Source: JANSWY01 sp965228955
GTDB lineage: Bacteria > Bacteroidota > Bacteroidia > Cytophagales > Cyclobacteriaceae
Reading direction: 5' to 3'
NCBI GenBank assembly: GCA_965228955.1
Contig: OZ245848.1
Span: 2,914,001-2,978,000, forward strand
DNA length: 64,000 bases
The notes beneath the pieces are model-generated. The model was given only the letters and a program-made list of their open reading frames with translations, was not told the origin of the DNA and did not search any database. Below are positions 9,845-18,006 of the stretch, in pieces; within the stretch, counting starts at the first letter, position 1; each line of letters opens with the position of its first letter. Position numbers and translations under genes: made by a program.

Positions 9845-10926
9845 TGAAACAAGAAATGAATATGAAAAATATACTTCAACATATCAATAAATCAGTATTG
9901 GTATTGACTATCATTTCTCTTTTCCTATCATGTGAAAACGAGTTTGAAAAAGGTGATATCAAAACAAATACCGGACAACCTGTACTTACTTCTGTCAGCG
10001 AGATTCTCAATGATACAGAAGTATCACAGGGAGTGCTGCAAGGCACTTACATTCTAAGAGGACAAAATCTATCTTCTATGGTATCCATCCAATTCAATGG
10101 TCTGGAGGCTGGGTTTAACCCTGCTCTTCTTACTGATGAGGTTGCGTTTGTGACGGTTCCAAATGGAACTCCGCTTTATGACCAAAGTAATATCATGAGG
10201 GTGGAAACACTGGGAGGAGTTGTAGAATTTGATTTCCCACTTCTACACATTGAAGAATTCACTGAAGGTGTTGTGGATGGAAAGAAAGTGGTGAATATCT
10301 CAGGAGTTGGGTTTGACTATACTCCTACCGTAACATTCACCACAGGCTCAGAAGATCTTGGTAATCTAATTGAAAGGGATGCGGATATAATTTCCGTAAC
10401 AGATAATTTGATAGTAGCAGAAGTTCCTGCTGGGGTTACACAAGCATTCATCTTTGTGACTACTGCAAGAGGAGCATCCGCGAAATCAGCTTCATACGGG
10501 TTCACACTTCCTATCTACATCGATGGATTAAATGAGGAATGGACTACTTCTGAATGGGGCGGTACACATGATCTTAATTCTACTGAACAGGCGCTTGGCC
10601 AATTTTCTATTAAAAGTGTCAGAGAGGCATGGTCTGGATTAACATTCTTACCACCAGATGTCGACTATGCTGATTATGAATCAATTACGGTTCAAATCTA
10701 CGGTGGAGCAAATGCTGAAGCAGTAAACCTGGCTTTGAATGATTTCGATACGCAGGTGACTCTTCAACTAGTACAAGGTGAATGGACCAAGTTTGTGATT
10801 CCACTTAGCGACTTCTATCCTACTGGAGGAGCGCCAGCTAAAATCACAAGAATGGACTTCCAGGAAGCTTCCAATACTGGCTTAACAGAATACATATTTT
10901 ATGTTGACGATTTTGGGTTCCTCTAG
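9844..10926 (+). CDS. IPT/TIG-domain surface glycan-binding lipoprotein
   Basis: 360 residues from ATG 9844, which overlaps the SusD stop by one base (TAATG); ATG 9862 six codons later gives a cleaner signal peptide (MKNILQHI...LFLS-C) and is an equally good start. The lipidated Cys follows LFLS. Two IPT/TIG immunoglobulin-like folds are suggested by GVLQGTYILRGQNLSSMVSIQFNG cut into its parts (ILRGQNLSSM, VVNISGVGFDYTPTVTF). The C-terminal ~140 residues (DGLNEEWTTSEWGG onward) resemble the beta-sandwich carbohydrate-binding tail of SusE/SGBP-like proteins in Bacteroidota loci. No catalytic motifs. Inferred role: capture mannan chains at the surface for SusC/D. Confidence 0.82.
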   Translation: MKQEMNMKNILQHINKSVLVLTIISLFLSCENEFEKGDIKTNTGQPVLTSVSEILNDTEVSQGVLQGTYILRGQNLSSMVSIQFNGLEAGFNPALLTDEVAFVTVPNGTPLYDQSNIMRVETLGGVVEFDFPLLHIEEFTEGVVDGKKVVNISGVGFDYTPTVTFTTGSEDLGNLIERDADIISVTDNLIVAEVPAGVTQAFIFVTTARGASAKSASYGFTLPIYIDGLNEEWTTSEWGGTHDLNSTEQALGQFSIKSVREAWSGLTFLPPDVDYADYESITVQIYGGANAEAVNLALNDFDTQVTLQLVQGEWTKFVIPLSDFYPTGGAPAKITRMDFQEASNTGLTEYIFYVDDFGFL

Positions 10927-10962
10927 TGGTCAAAATCATCTCGAATTTCAAAGAATAATTCA

Positions 10963-13452
10963 ATGAATAGATATATAAGAATTAAGGAAACTTTACCTCT
11001 ACTGGCAATCATCCTTCTGGTTATGATTTCCTGTAAGGAGGACGATGTATTTCCAGAGTTGGAACGTACTACCGTTCCAATGACCATGGCAGAAGCACTG
11101 GCTGATGATGGCAATTTTTCAAGTCTGTTTTCCGGATTAGATCAGGTTGGATTGGACTCTGCTCTTTCTACAGCGACAAACCACTTGATGTTTGCTCCAA
11201 TAAATGCAGCATTTGCAGATGTAGACATTTCTACAATGAGTGTAACAGAACTGGAATTAATCCTTTTAAACCACTTGCAAACAACAACCACAGCAGGGTT
11301 TACTGATAATCTGGAAACAGGATACATCCCGACATTAGCTTCAGGGCCGGATGAGACTAGCGTAAGCATGTACATCAATAAGGGAGAAGATGGAACTATC
11401 GTTTTGAATGGAATTAGTACCATTGTTGAAGCGCAACAAAACATCGGAACAACAAACGGAGTGATTCAAGGTGTTGATGCAATTTTAACACCACCAACGG
11501 TGATAGATCACTTACTTGCAAACCCTGATTATTCAATGGTTGCTGCTGCAATTGAAGAAGCTGGTTTGAATACGACCCTTAGTGGTGACGGACCATTTAC
11601 TATCTTCGCTCCTACCAATTTGGCGTTTGAAGAGTTTTTAATGACTACTAATACGCTATTTGGTTGGGCTACTGTTGCAGATATCCCTGCAGCTACTCTT
11701 GAAGAGGTCCTGACTTATCATGTAGTTTCTGGAGAGAATGTCATTTCCGCTGAAGTGGATGGCATTAATCCAACAAGTTTACAAGGATCAAGCTTTTCAG
11801 TAGCTGGAACTTCAATAGATGATCCAAGCGAGACTGATGCGAACATAGTTGCTACTGATATCCAGGCAGTAAATGGTATTGTACATGGAATTGATAAAGT
11901 ATTGATCACTGAAGATGTATATCAATCTGTTCTGAGTGCATCACTCAATTTCATCGAAAGACTTGAAAACCGAGGTTTTAGTAACTTCCAATCCGCTATA
12001 GACTTAGTTGGTCTTACTGACAGTTTAAGCTCTGCAGACATTACTGTATTTGCACCTAACAACGATGCATTTGTAGCACTATTTGTAGCCGCAACCAACT
12101 TCGAGAGTTTAAATGACTTTGACACTGACGAAGAGATCGCAGCGTTGAAGAGCCTTATTCTTTATCATGTGTACTCTGGATCTCTGCTAGAAAGTCAATT
12201 AGTAGATGGTGAAAACCTTACAACCGCAACTGGTGAGGAAATCGCAGTTGATTTAAGTGGAGACTTTCCAAGATTGACTCCTACCCTCCCTGATGTGATT
12301 CCATCTAGAATTCTGACTACTAACATTGGTTCAACGAATGGCGTGATTCATGAAATTGACAGAGTCCTTATTCCTGAATCATTGGCTTCTGCTTTAGGTA
12401 TCGAAACTGGTGGTGATGATGGCCTTCACCCAGTTGGTGATCCTGAATTGGTATTCTTTGATTGGGATGGTAAGGACCATTGGTGGGGAAATGTTGTTGT
12501 AGAAAACGACGCTTCAATATCTCTTGATGGAAGTAACTATGGTAGACTAAACATTCAAACTGGTGGAACCGGTTGGGTTGATCTTTTCTGGAGAAACAGC
12601 GGTACCATGAACGGCGCAGATGTTGTAGGGTCAGATTTATCCAATTATTCCCTAAAGTTTGATATTAATGTTTTAGAACCAATTTCTGAAGGAACATTCA
12701 AAATCCGGTTTAACAATAGCAATAGTGGTGTGGATGCATTCTATGATTGGGCACCTTGGACAGAAACTGGTGAACCCTTTGAAACTGATGGATGGATCAC
12801 TGTAGAAATTCCATTGGCATTAATCGGTCAACCCGATTTTACAGGACTTGATCAGGAATTTGGTATGGCTTTCCAGGATGCCGATGTAACGTTAAATCTA
12901 GCGATTGACAATGTGAGATTTGATTCCCCAGGTAATGGTGGGCCAGATCCAGTTGCTGATGAAGAACTAGTCTTCTTCGACTGGGACGGAAAAGATCATT
13001 GGTGGGGAAATGCTGTAGTTGAAAATGATCCCTCCATCACATTAGATGGCAGTAATTATGGTAGACTCAATTTTCAAACTGGAGGAACCGGATGGCAAGA
13101 CTTATTCTGGAGAAACAGCGGCTCACTAAATGGTGCAGATGTAGTTGGAAGCAATATCAATGACTATGCATTGAAATTTGATATCAATGTACTTGAGCCT
13201 ATATCGGAAGGAACATTCAATATTAGATTCAACAATACAAACAGTGGCGTAGATTCCTTCTACTCCTGGGCTCCTTGGAATGATACTGGAGAACCTTACG
13301 AAACAAATGGCTGGACAACAGTTACTATACCACTAGCTCTGATGGCCCAAACTGATTACACAGGACTAGACCAGGAGTTTGGTATGGCATTCCAGGATGC
13401 AGATATATTATTGAACGTTGCGATAGATAACGTGAGATTCGAAGAGTTATAA
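10963..13452 (+). CDS. Multidomain surface lipoprotein: three fasciclin (FAS1) domains plus two tandem beta-sandwich modules
   Basis: 829 residues. The signal ends LLVMIS-C (Cys24) followed by acidic KEDD, compatible with surface export. Three FAS1 repeats are readable at about 40-172, 180-312 and 322-478, each with the FAPTN/FAPIN/FAPNN motif, a central (L)xYH or LLNH motif and a closing NGVIHxID-type strand. Then two ~160-residue modules start at residues 497 and 670 with VFFDWDGKDHWWGN; they are about four-fifths identical by eye, offset by exactly 519 bases, and end AIDNVRF. Aromatic-rich beta-strand content suggests carbohydrate-binding modules, but the family is not recognised. It is the last gene of the SusCD operon. 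Inference: adhesive/substrate-binding SGBP. No enzyme motif seen. Confidence 0.78.
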   Translation: MNRYIRIKETLPLLAIILLVMISCKEDDVFPELERTTVPMTMAEALADDGNFSSLFSGLDQVGLDSALSTATNHLMFAPINAAFADVDISTMSVTELELILLNHLQTTTTAGFTDNLETGYIPTLASGPDETSVSMYINKGEDGTIVLNGISTIVEAQQNIGTTNGVIQGVDAILTPPTVIDHLLANPDYSMVAAAIEEAGLNTTLSGDGPFTIFAPTNLAFEEFLMTTNTLFGWATVADIPAATLEEVLTYHVVSGENVISAEVDGINPTSLQGSSFSVAGTSIDDPSETDANIVATDIQAVNGIVHGIDKVLITEDVYQSVLSASLNFIERLENRGFSNFQSAIDLVGLTDSLSSADITVFAPNNDAFVALFVAATNFESLNDFDTDEEIAALKSLILYHVYSGSLLESQLVDGENLTTATGEEIAVDLSGDFPRLTPTLPDVIPSRILTTNIGSTNGVIHEIDRVLIPESLASALGIETGGDDGLHPVGDPELVFFDWDGKDHWWGNVVVENDASISLDGSNYGRLNIQTGGTGWVDLFWRNSGTMNGADVVGSDLSNYSLKFDINVLEPISEGTFKIRFNNSNSGVDAFYDWAPWTETGEPFETDGWITVEIPLALIGQPDFTGLDQEFGMAFQDADVTLNLAIDNVRFDSPGNGGPDPVADEELVFFDWDGKDHWWGNAVVENDPSITLDGSNYGRLNFQTGGTGWQDLFWRNSGSLNGADVVGSNINDYALKFDINVLEPISEGTFNIRFNNTNSGVDSFYSWAPWNDTGEPYETNGWTTVTIPLALMAQTDYTGLDQEFGMAFQDADILLNVAIDNVRFEEL
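12451..13446 (+). repeat. Tandem in-frame duplication of a ~160-codon module
   Basis: Copy 1 runs from 12451 to about 12924 and copy 2 from 12970 to about 13446; the period is 519 bases (173 codons) including a short Gly/Pro/Asp linker. Protein identity is about 80% by eye, and synonymous differences are common, so the duplication is not brand new but is constrained. Confidence 0.85.
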
Positions 13453-13486
13453 TACCACAAATTAGATATATACTTCTTCACCTACT

Positions 13487-13517
13487 ATCCCCATGGATTT
13501 TTCTGTGGGGATTTTTT
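13487..13517 (+). terminator. Rho-independent terminator after the SusCD operon
   Basis: ATCCCCA (13487-13493) pairs with TGGGGAT (13506-13512) around a 12-base loop and is followed by a T run (13512-13517). It lies 35 bases after the fasciclin gene stop. Confidence 0.85.
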
Positions 13518-13570
13518 GTCAGGACGGTTAAAAATTTTAACATATTTGTGTATCTCTATTTGAATATAGT

Positions 13571-13921
13571 ATGCTATATCAACTATTATATAAGGACCTA
13601 CTATTGGGCACCATTCAGCACATTGATTCAGATTTCCCCAATTTATCAGGAAGAGTTTCCTTGATTAATAGAGGTTCCGATAAGAACAAACTAATTTCAG
13701 ACTATGTCCGCTATTCAATTGAAGCCAATAAACTCATGAATTCAGATGAGAAAAAATGGGAGGCATTTATTATGGTTGAAGAAGAAAAATATACGGCATT
13801 AATCGAATCCAATGATTGGAAGCTGATATCAGAAGATGGTCAAACTCACCATATCTTGGTTCCAAATTTTTGTGATAATAATGAGATTATTTGGAGATGG
13901 AATAATGGTCAAGTGTCATAG
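13571..13921 (+). CDS. Hypothetical small cytoplasmic protein
   Basis: 116 residues, starting MLYQLLYKDLLLGTIQHIDSD cut here at 20 letters in practice (MLYQLLYKDLLLGTIQHIDS). No signal peptide, no membrane segment and no motif I recognise. It is rich in Asp/Glu/Asn and Trp near the C-terminus (IIWRWNNGQVS). It sits alone after the SusCD terminator, in the orphan patch between the two halves of the mannan locus; an immunity- or domain-of-unknown-function-type small protein is possible but unproven. Reality is supported only by ORF length and ordinary codon use. Confidence 0.5.
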   Translation: MLYQLLYKDLLLGTIQHIDSDFPNLSGRVSLINRGSDKNKLISDYVRYSIEANKLMNSDEKKWEAFIMVEEEKYTALIESNDWKLISEDGQTHHILVPNFCDNNEIIWRWNNGQVS

Positions 13922-13985
13922 AGTTTAATTCTAATTACTAGACCAAGGTTAATGTTGTCAAGTCCTAATGGTAATATTTGAGTAA

Positions 13986-14010
13986 TGGTGCACCATATAA
14001 TGATGCACCA
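13986..14010. terminator. Hairpin between convergent genes
   Basis: TGGTGCA (13986-13992) and TGCACCA (14004-14010) form a perfect 7-base stem with an 11-base loop between two convergent genes. There is no clear T run on either strand, so terminator function is only suggested by position. Confidence 0.35.
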
Positions 14011-14020
14011 CAACTACTTC

Positions 14021-14773
14021 TTACCATTTAATCTTTGATGCTTTCTTGCTGAATTTGCTTTGGATATTCGCGATTAGCGCATCTATAGCTGCTTCATACG
14101 ATTTAGTGATAGCTTCTGAATCAAATTCTTTCATCTTCACCTCAAACTGGTTTGGATCCTTACCAGACACATTCATCTTGAAAATGCTCTTCATGTTTCT
14201 ATCAAGTAGCTTTACTCTCAGAGTAACTTTAGCTGAAGATTTTCCAACACCGAATTCACTTCCAACAAAACCAGCGCTAGGCGAAAAATTAATGAACATA
14301 AACGCTTTAGCATCAGGCATCTTCTCGAATAGGTACTTAACTGATTCTTTGTTGTCAAATGGCTTAAATGTACCAATAGCAAGATAAGAATCGTAGAACA
14401 CAACATGGTGTTCACTTAATCTGTAATCTTGTTTTTCGGTTTCTAAGTCCGCGTTAATCCCAAGAGGAAAGTACTGAACATTTTCACCAGCAAACTCAAG
14501 ATCGTCAAGAAGATATTTGTAGTAAGATTCACCTAAATGATCTCCAGGCATTACGTCAAATACTTTTCCTAATTCCGCTATCACCTCGTCAACTTTTTTC
14601 TGGATTGCTTTATTATGCAAATCCTCACTGTCGATGTGATTAAAAAGGTTTGTAGTTGGCTCTCCATCTTCCGCACCTATTCTGTCACCCCAGACAGAGA
14701 CAAGAGCAACATTGTTTTGTGAAAAAGCTTGAAAAGTAATCAATACAATTAGTAAAGTTAATAATGGTTTCAT
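14021..14773 (-). CDS. Secreted protein of unknown function
   Basis: 250 residues with a clear Sec signal peptide (MKPLLTLLIVLITFQAFSQ, cleavage after AFSQ). The mature part is mixed alpha/beta, with VALVSVWGDRIG directly after the signal, a hydrophobic AFMFINFSPSAGFVG strand-loop (~157-171) and a Lys-rich C-terminus (SKKASKIKW). No enzyme motif recognised. Predicted periplasmic or outer-membrane associated. It is transcribed alone, convergent with the 13571 gene; no partner in its neighbourhood hints at a role. Confidence 0.65.
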   Translation of the reverse strand: MKPLLTLLIVLITFQAFSQNNVALVSVWGDRIGAEDGEPTTNLFNHIDSEDLHNKAIQKKVDEVIAELGKVFDVMPGDHLGESYYKYLLDDLEFAGENVQYFPLGINADLETEKQDYRLSEHHVVFYDSYLAIGTFKPFDNKESVKYLFEKMPDAKAFMFINFSPSAGFVGSEFGVGKSSAKVTLRVKLLDRNMKSIFKMNVSGKDPNQFEVKMKEFDSEAITKSYEAAIDALIANIQSKFSKKASKIKW

Positions 14774-14953
14774 GATAGTAATTTTTATAGTTAATCGTTA
14801 TTAGATAATTGAGAACCCCGAAAGTAATAGGTTTTAGTATAAAAGGTAGTTTGGAGAAGTTTTTTATTCTATCAAAGATGATTAAAGTTGAATAAAAAAG
14901 AACTAACTATATTTTAGTCCCAAACTTTAAACTTCGAAGGGTTAAAATCCACA

Positions 14954-15313
14954 ATGAGTATAAAATCAAGCGTCTTCATTATTATAAGCCTCGTTCTTTC
15001 ATTTGTGTCAGGTCTTGGTACTATCCATCTTTTTGGCGATTACATTGATACCGGAGACCTTAAGAAGTCCATGATAAGATTAATTCTCAGTTTCTTGATT
15101 GTTTCATTTCTTTCCATTTCTTCTATTGGATTTATACAAGTAAAAGTTTCTGGTACTGGAAACTATTGGAATGGAGTAGCTAGTTGTCTAGGAGGGTTAA
15201 TAATAGGACAAGCAAGTATAACACTTCCTCTACCTCCTCAGATAATAGGTTTAATGATTGTAGCTTTTGGAGTACTAGGATTTAATATTGGTTTAACCAA
15301 GAAAACAAATTAA
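14954..15313 (+). CDS. Small integral membrane protein, unknown function
   Basis: 119 residues with about four hydrophobic segments (residues ~7-27, ~39-61, ~76-93 and ~95-113) and short loops; starts MSIKSSVFIIISLVLSFVSG. The Gly-rich third helix (VASCLGGLIIGQ) recalls small multi-span proteins but no family is assigned. It is immediately upstream of the ankyrin-repeat remnant, with only 24 bases between, so the two may once have been one transcription unit or have arrived together. Confidence 0.55.
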   Translation: MSIKSSVFIIISLVLSFVSGLGTIHLFGDYIDTGDLKKSMIRLILSFLIVSFLSISSIGFIQVKVSGTGNYWNGVASCLGGLIIGQASITLPLPPQIIGLMIVAFGVLGFNIGLTKKTN

Positions 15314-15337
15314 AACACGTATAAAAACCATCCATAA

Positions 15338-15493
15338 CATGCTGAAAAAATTGAAATAGTCAAATTACTTCTACAATATGGAGCGAACGTTCATGACAAA
15401 GACGAACAAGGAAACTCAGTTCTTTCAGCCGCAAATGAAAGTGGTAATAAAGAAATGATTAAGTTCATTAAAAAGCAATTTAAGAGTCAATAG
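15338..15493 (+). pseudogene. Ankyrin-repeat protein remnant (C-terminal fragment, no start codon)
   Basis: An open frame of 51 codons starts directly after an in-frame TAA (15335-15337) and ends at TAG 15491-15493. Its translation contains an ankyrin repeat: HAEKIEIVKLLLQYGANVHD, then KDEQGNSVLSAANESGNKE and MIKFIKKQ. Homology begins immediately at the upstream stop, there is no ATG/GTG/TTG before the repeat, and a functional ankyrin protein needs several repeats. I therefore read it as the decayed 3' end of a longer gene. Followed 14 bases later by a strong terminator that probably served the intact gene. Confidence 0.75.
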
Positions 15494-15506
15494 GAACTTC
15501 AAAAAG

Positions 15507-15543
15507 AAAGGCCTTTCTGGAGCATAAAATGAAAGGCCTTTTG
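15507..15543. terminator. Strong bidirectional terminator
   Basis: AAAGGCCTTTC (15507-15517) pairs perfectly with GAAAGGCCTTT (15531-15541) around a 13-base loop. T-rich on the right and A-rich on the left, so it can stop rightward transcription from the ankyrin remnant and leftward transcription past the GH5 gene. Confidence 0.85.
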
Positions 15544-15575
15544 AGAACAAGTTCCGCGCTAGAAACAACTAATCA

Positions 15576-16607
15576 CTATTTCTGATAGCTGTTTAGCTTC
15601 TTTTTGAAATACTTGCCATGCCTGGAAGGTGTAAATTTTTTGTCGGTATATAATCTTGGTGCCCAATCCATATCAAAAACCCAAACTACATATGAAATAT
15701 TCTTATCATCACAGTATTGTGTAATGGCTTCTCCATAGGTTTCATCTCCAATTACCGGAACATGAGCACCAACATCATCAGCTCCGGAGAAGCCCATTTC
15801 TGTAAGAATTACTGGATAATTATCTTTCACAAAACCCCAATCATTAGTCCATTTTGGCTCCCAGGGCTTTTCACGTTTTTGTGGATATGGATGGCTAACG
15901 TAGGCAATTCCCTCTGCTGCTACCGGTTCGTATTTGACTGGAGTAAGATCATAAGCCCAATTAAATCCAGCCACTAGCGGAATACCTTCTCCCCCATTTG
16001 CTCTGATCACGATAATCATTTCTTCCATGATAGATTTCCATTCCGACCATTCCAAGCGACCAAATTTCTGATTATAAATGGTTGGTTCGTTGAATATTTC
16101 ATAGAAAGCAACGGAGGTATTATTACCATATTTTTCAGCAATTATTTTCCAAAAATTATACGTTTCCTGAATATCTGTATAGTACATATCATGCAGAAAC
16201 AAACTGGTTTTGAGGTTACCAATGCTGTGCCAATCTATTATAGTATACATTCCTAGTTCTTCTGCCCACTTAATCCCTTGATCAAGCAATTTTATATATT
16301 CTTCCCTGCCTCTTTTCCTCCAATTGGCAGGATGTACAGGAAATCTAACGATGTTGCCTCCCCACGCTTTGATCTCCTCAAAGTACCGCTTATTCCAACG
16401 ACCCTGATTCATGAGTTTATGTGGATCACTGGTATTATATCCTCTAAAAACGACTACTTCACCGGATTCATTAAAAAACTCATTACCGACCACTTTAATG
16501 CGCTCTAATTTGTTTTGAGCATTGGTCTCAATAGCAAATACCAATATGAGAACAGCAAACAATGAAGCTTTCAATATTCTTGTCACTTTGACTTGACTCT
16601 GATTCAT
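15576..16607 (-). CDS. GH5 endo-glycanase (probable mannanase or endoglucanase), secreted
   Basis: 343 residues: signal peptide/anchor 1-31 (hydrophobic LKASLFAVLILVFAIETNAQ), then a single GH5 barrel with no extra modules. Landmarks: GGNIVRFPVHPANW (83-96), YTIIDWHSIG (121-130), acid/base E174 in YEIFNEPT, nucleophile E270 in VILTEMGFS, plus SHPYP (238-242) and the closing WVFDMDW. Family knowledge: GH5 cleaves beta-1,4-mannan or glucan; the VxxDWH and EIFNEP signatures resemble bacterial endoglucanase-type (GH5_2) enzymes. Last gene of the esterase cluster, nine bases after the SIAE-type gene, so glucomannan is the most economical substrate. Confidence 0.92.
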   Translation of the reverse strand: MNQSQVKVTRILKASLFAVLILVFAIETNAQNKLERIKVVGNEFFNESGEVVVFRGYNTSDPHKLMNQGRWNKRYFEEIKAWGGNIVRFPVHPANWRKRGREEYIKLLDQGIKWAEELGMYTIIDWHSIGNLKTSLFLHDMYYTDIQETYNFWKIIAEKYGNNTSVAFYEIFNEPTIYNQKFGRLEWSEWKSIMEEMIIVIRANGGEGIPLVAGFNWAYDLTPVKYEPVAAEGIAYVSHPYPQKREKPWEPKWTNDWGFVKDNYPVILTEMGFSGADDVGAHVPVIGDETYGEAITQYCDDKNISYVVWVFDMDWAPRLYTDKKFTPSRHGKYFKKKLNSYQK

Positions 16608-16616
16608 GATATGACC

Positions 16617-18005
16617 TTAATTATTTTGAAAAAATGGAGTTTCCGTGGTAAAACTTGATGCTGGAAGACCCGCCGCATTAAACAGGTTTGAAAGAGTTGT
16701 ATTGCCCCAGGCATAGCGAATGAACTTTGGTTTAGCCACCTTTTTAGAGAATACAGTTATCACATTGTTCTTTAAACTATAGTTAGCCTCATGAAACATT
16801 CCATCTTCACCAGCAACCTCAAAAAGAGATTCTCTATCTCTAAACTCAAGTCCTTTATCATTATCAAATTCAAGCTGAACCTTATTCTTTATAACCTCCA
16901 TAGACTTAAATAAAGGCCCCTCTACAACCTGATCAGAAATACCGTAATGTTTGACCAATGCCATTTTAGCTAACCTATTCCCTACTTCAATCTTTTCTCT
17001 GGGGTGAATATCAGTGGTGTCTCCAATATCACTTATCACAACCATCCCCGTATTTTCAATTCGATTTACTCTACGCTGTGCATCCCTTACTTTTACCCCT
17101 TGCTCAGGAGAACCGTATGCGTAAGGTGCTATTTGCACATAATAGAAAGGGAAGTTATAAGTCCAACGTTCGCGCCAAGATTTAATTAGTTCTTCAAAAA
17201 TCAATTGATAGTGATCTGGATTCCCAGTATTGGTCTCTCCCTGATACCAAATTGTTCCTGCAATCCTGAATTTTGTGATTGGTGAGATCATTGCATTGAA
17301 CGACCTCCCGGGCAGGTGAGGTGACCATGAAAGTTCAGGTATCTTATCAGCACCTGCTTTAAGAAATTCATCATTAATTATTTTCTCTTCAGGAATCCAA
17401 ATCTCAGCAGGAGATCCCCCCCAGCTACTATTGATTAATCCGATTGGTACATCCAATTCCTCTGAGAGTTTCATTCCAAAGACATATCCAATAGCACTAA
17501 AATATTTTATGGTTTCACTTGTGCATTGTTGCCAGTTTCCTCCCAAGTCCATTTGAGGGTGTTCAGAACTTCGCTTATCTACCTGAAATAGTCTTATCTT
17601 AGGTTGCATACCAGATTCAATAAGCTCCTTAGCGTTGTTAATACCTGCGTAAGGACTCCAATCCATATTTGACTGACCAGAGCACAACCAAACTTCACCG
17701 ATTAGTACATCTGTAAGAAACATTTCATTGTATCCCTTAATAGTAATATCGTAAGGACCTCCAGCTTTTGGTGTAGGGATTGTAATCTCCCAAGTGGCAT
17801 CTGTACTTGCGCTATCAGAATAGACCTCATCAGTCCAGGGGACACTGATATCAACCTTTTCAAAAGGTAGAGCCCAACCCCAGATTTTCACGTCCGACTC
17901 TCTTTGCAAAACCATGTGATCACCAAAAATTGCAGGAAGTCTCACATTGGAGTATGCTGAAACTGAAAGTAGCATTGTTGTTATTAATGTTATTGCGCCT
18001 CTCAT
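16617..18005 (-). CDS. SIAE-type (sialate O-acetylesterase-like) SGNH acetylesterase
   Basis: 462-residue exported protein (signal MRGAITLITTMLLSVSAYS). An N-terminal beta-sandwich (LPAIFGDHMVLQRESDVKIW, 23-42) is typical of this family; the SGNH core has the nucleophile S112 in WLCSGQSNMDW, then GGSPAEIW, FRIAGTIWYQGETNTG, and DTTDIHPREK with the Asp-His pair near residue 358. The sialic-acid name is historical; in plant-polysaccharide loci these enzymes remove acetyl groups from xylan or mannan. Here, between GH5 and a CE2-like esterase, glucomannan deacetylation is inferred. One base separates it from the upstream CE2-like gene. Confidence 0.88.
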   Translation of the reverse strand: MRGAITLITTMLLSVSAYSNVRLPAIFGDHMVLQRESDVKIWGWALPFEKVDISVPWTDEVYSDSASTDATWEITIPTPKAGGPYDITIKGYNEMFLTDVLIGEVWLCSGQSNMDWSPYAGINNAKELIESGMQPKIRLFQVDKRSSEHPQMDLGGNWQQCTSETIKYFSAIGYVFGMKLSEELDVPIGLINSSWGGSPAEIWIPEEKIINDEFLKAGADKIPELSWSPHLPGRSFNAMISPITKFRIAGTIWYQGETNTGNPDHYQLIFEELIKSWRERWTYNFPFYYVQIAPYAYGSPEQGVKVRDAQRRVNRIENTGMVVISDIGDTTDIHPREKIEVGNRLAKMALVKHYGISDQVVEGPLFKSMEVIKNKVQLEFDNDKGLEFRDRESLFEVAGEDGMFHEANYSLKNNVITVFSKKVAKPKFIRYAWGNTTLSNLFNAAGLPASSFTTETPFFQNN

Positions 18006-18006
18006 T

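Noticed and set aside
12451..13446. Possible assembly duplication of the tandem module
   Set aside because: The copies differ at many synonymous and some non-synonymous sites, so it is a true, older duplication.
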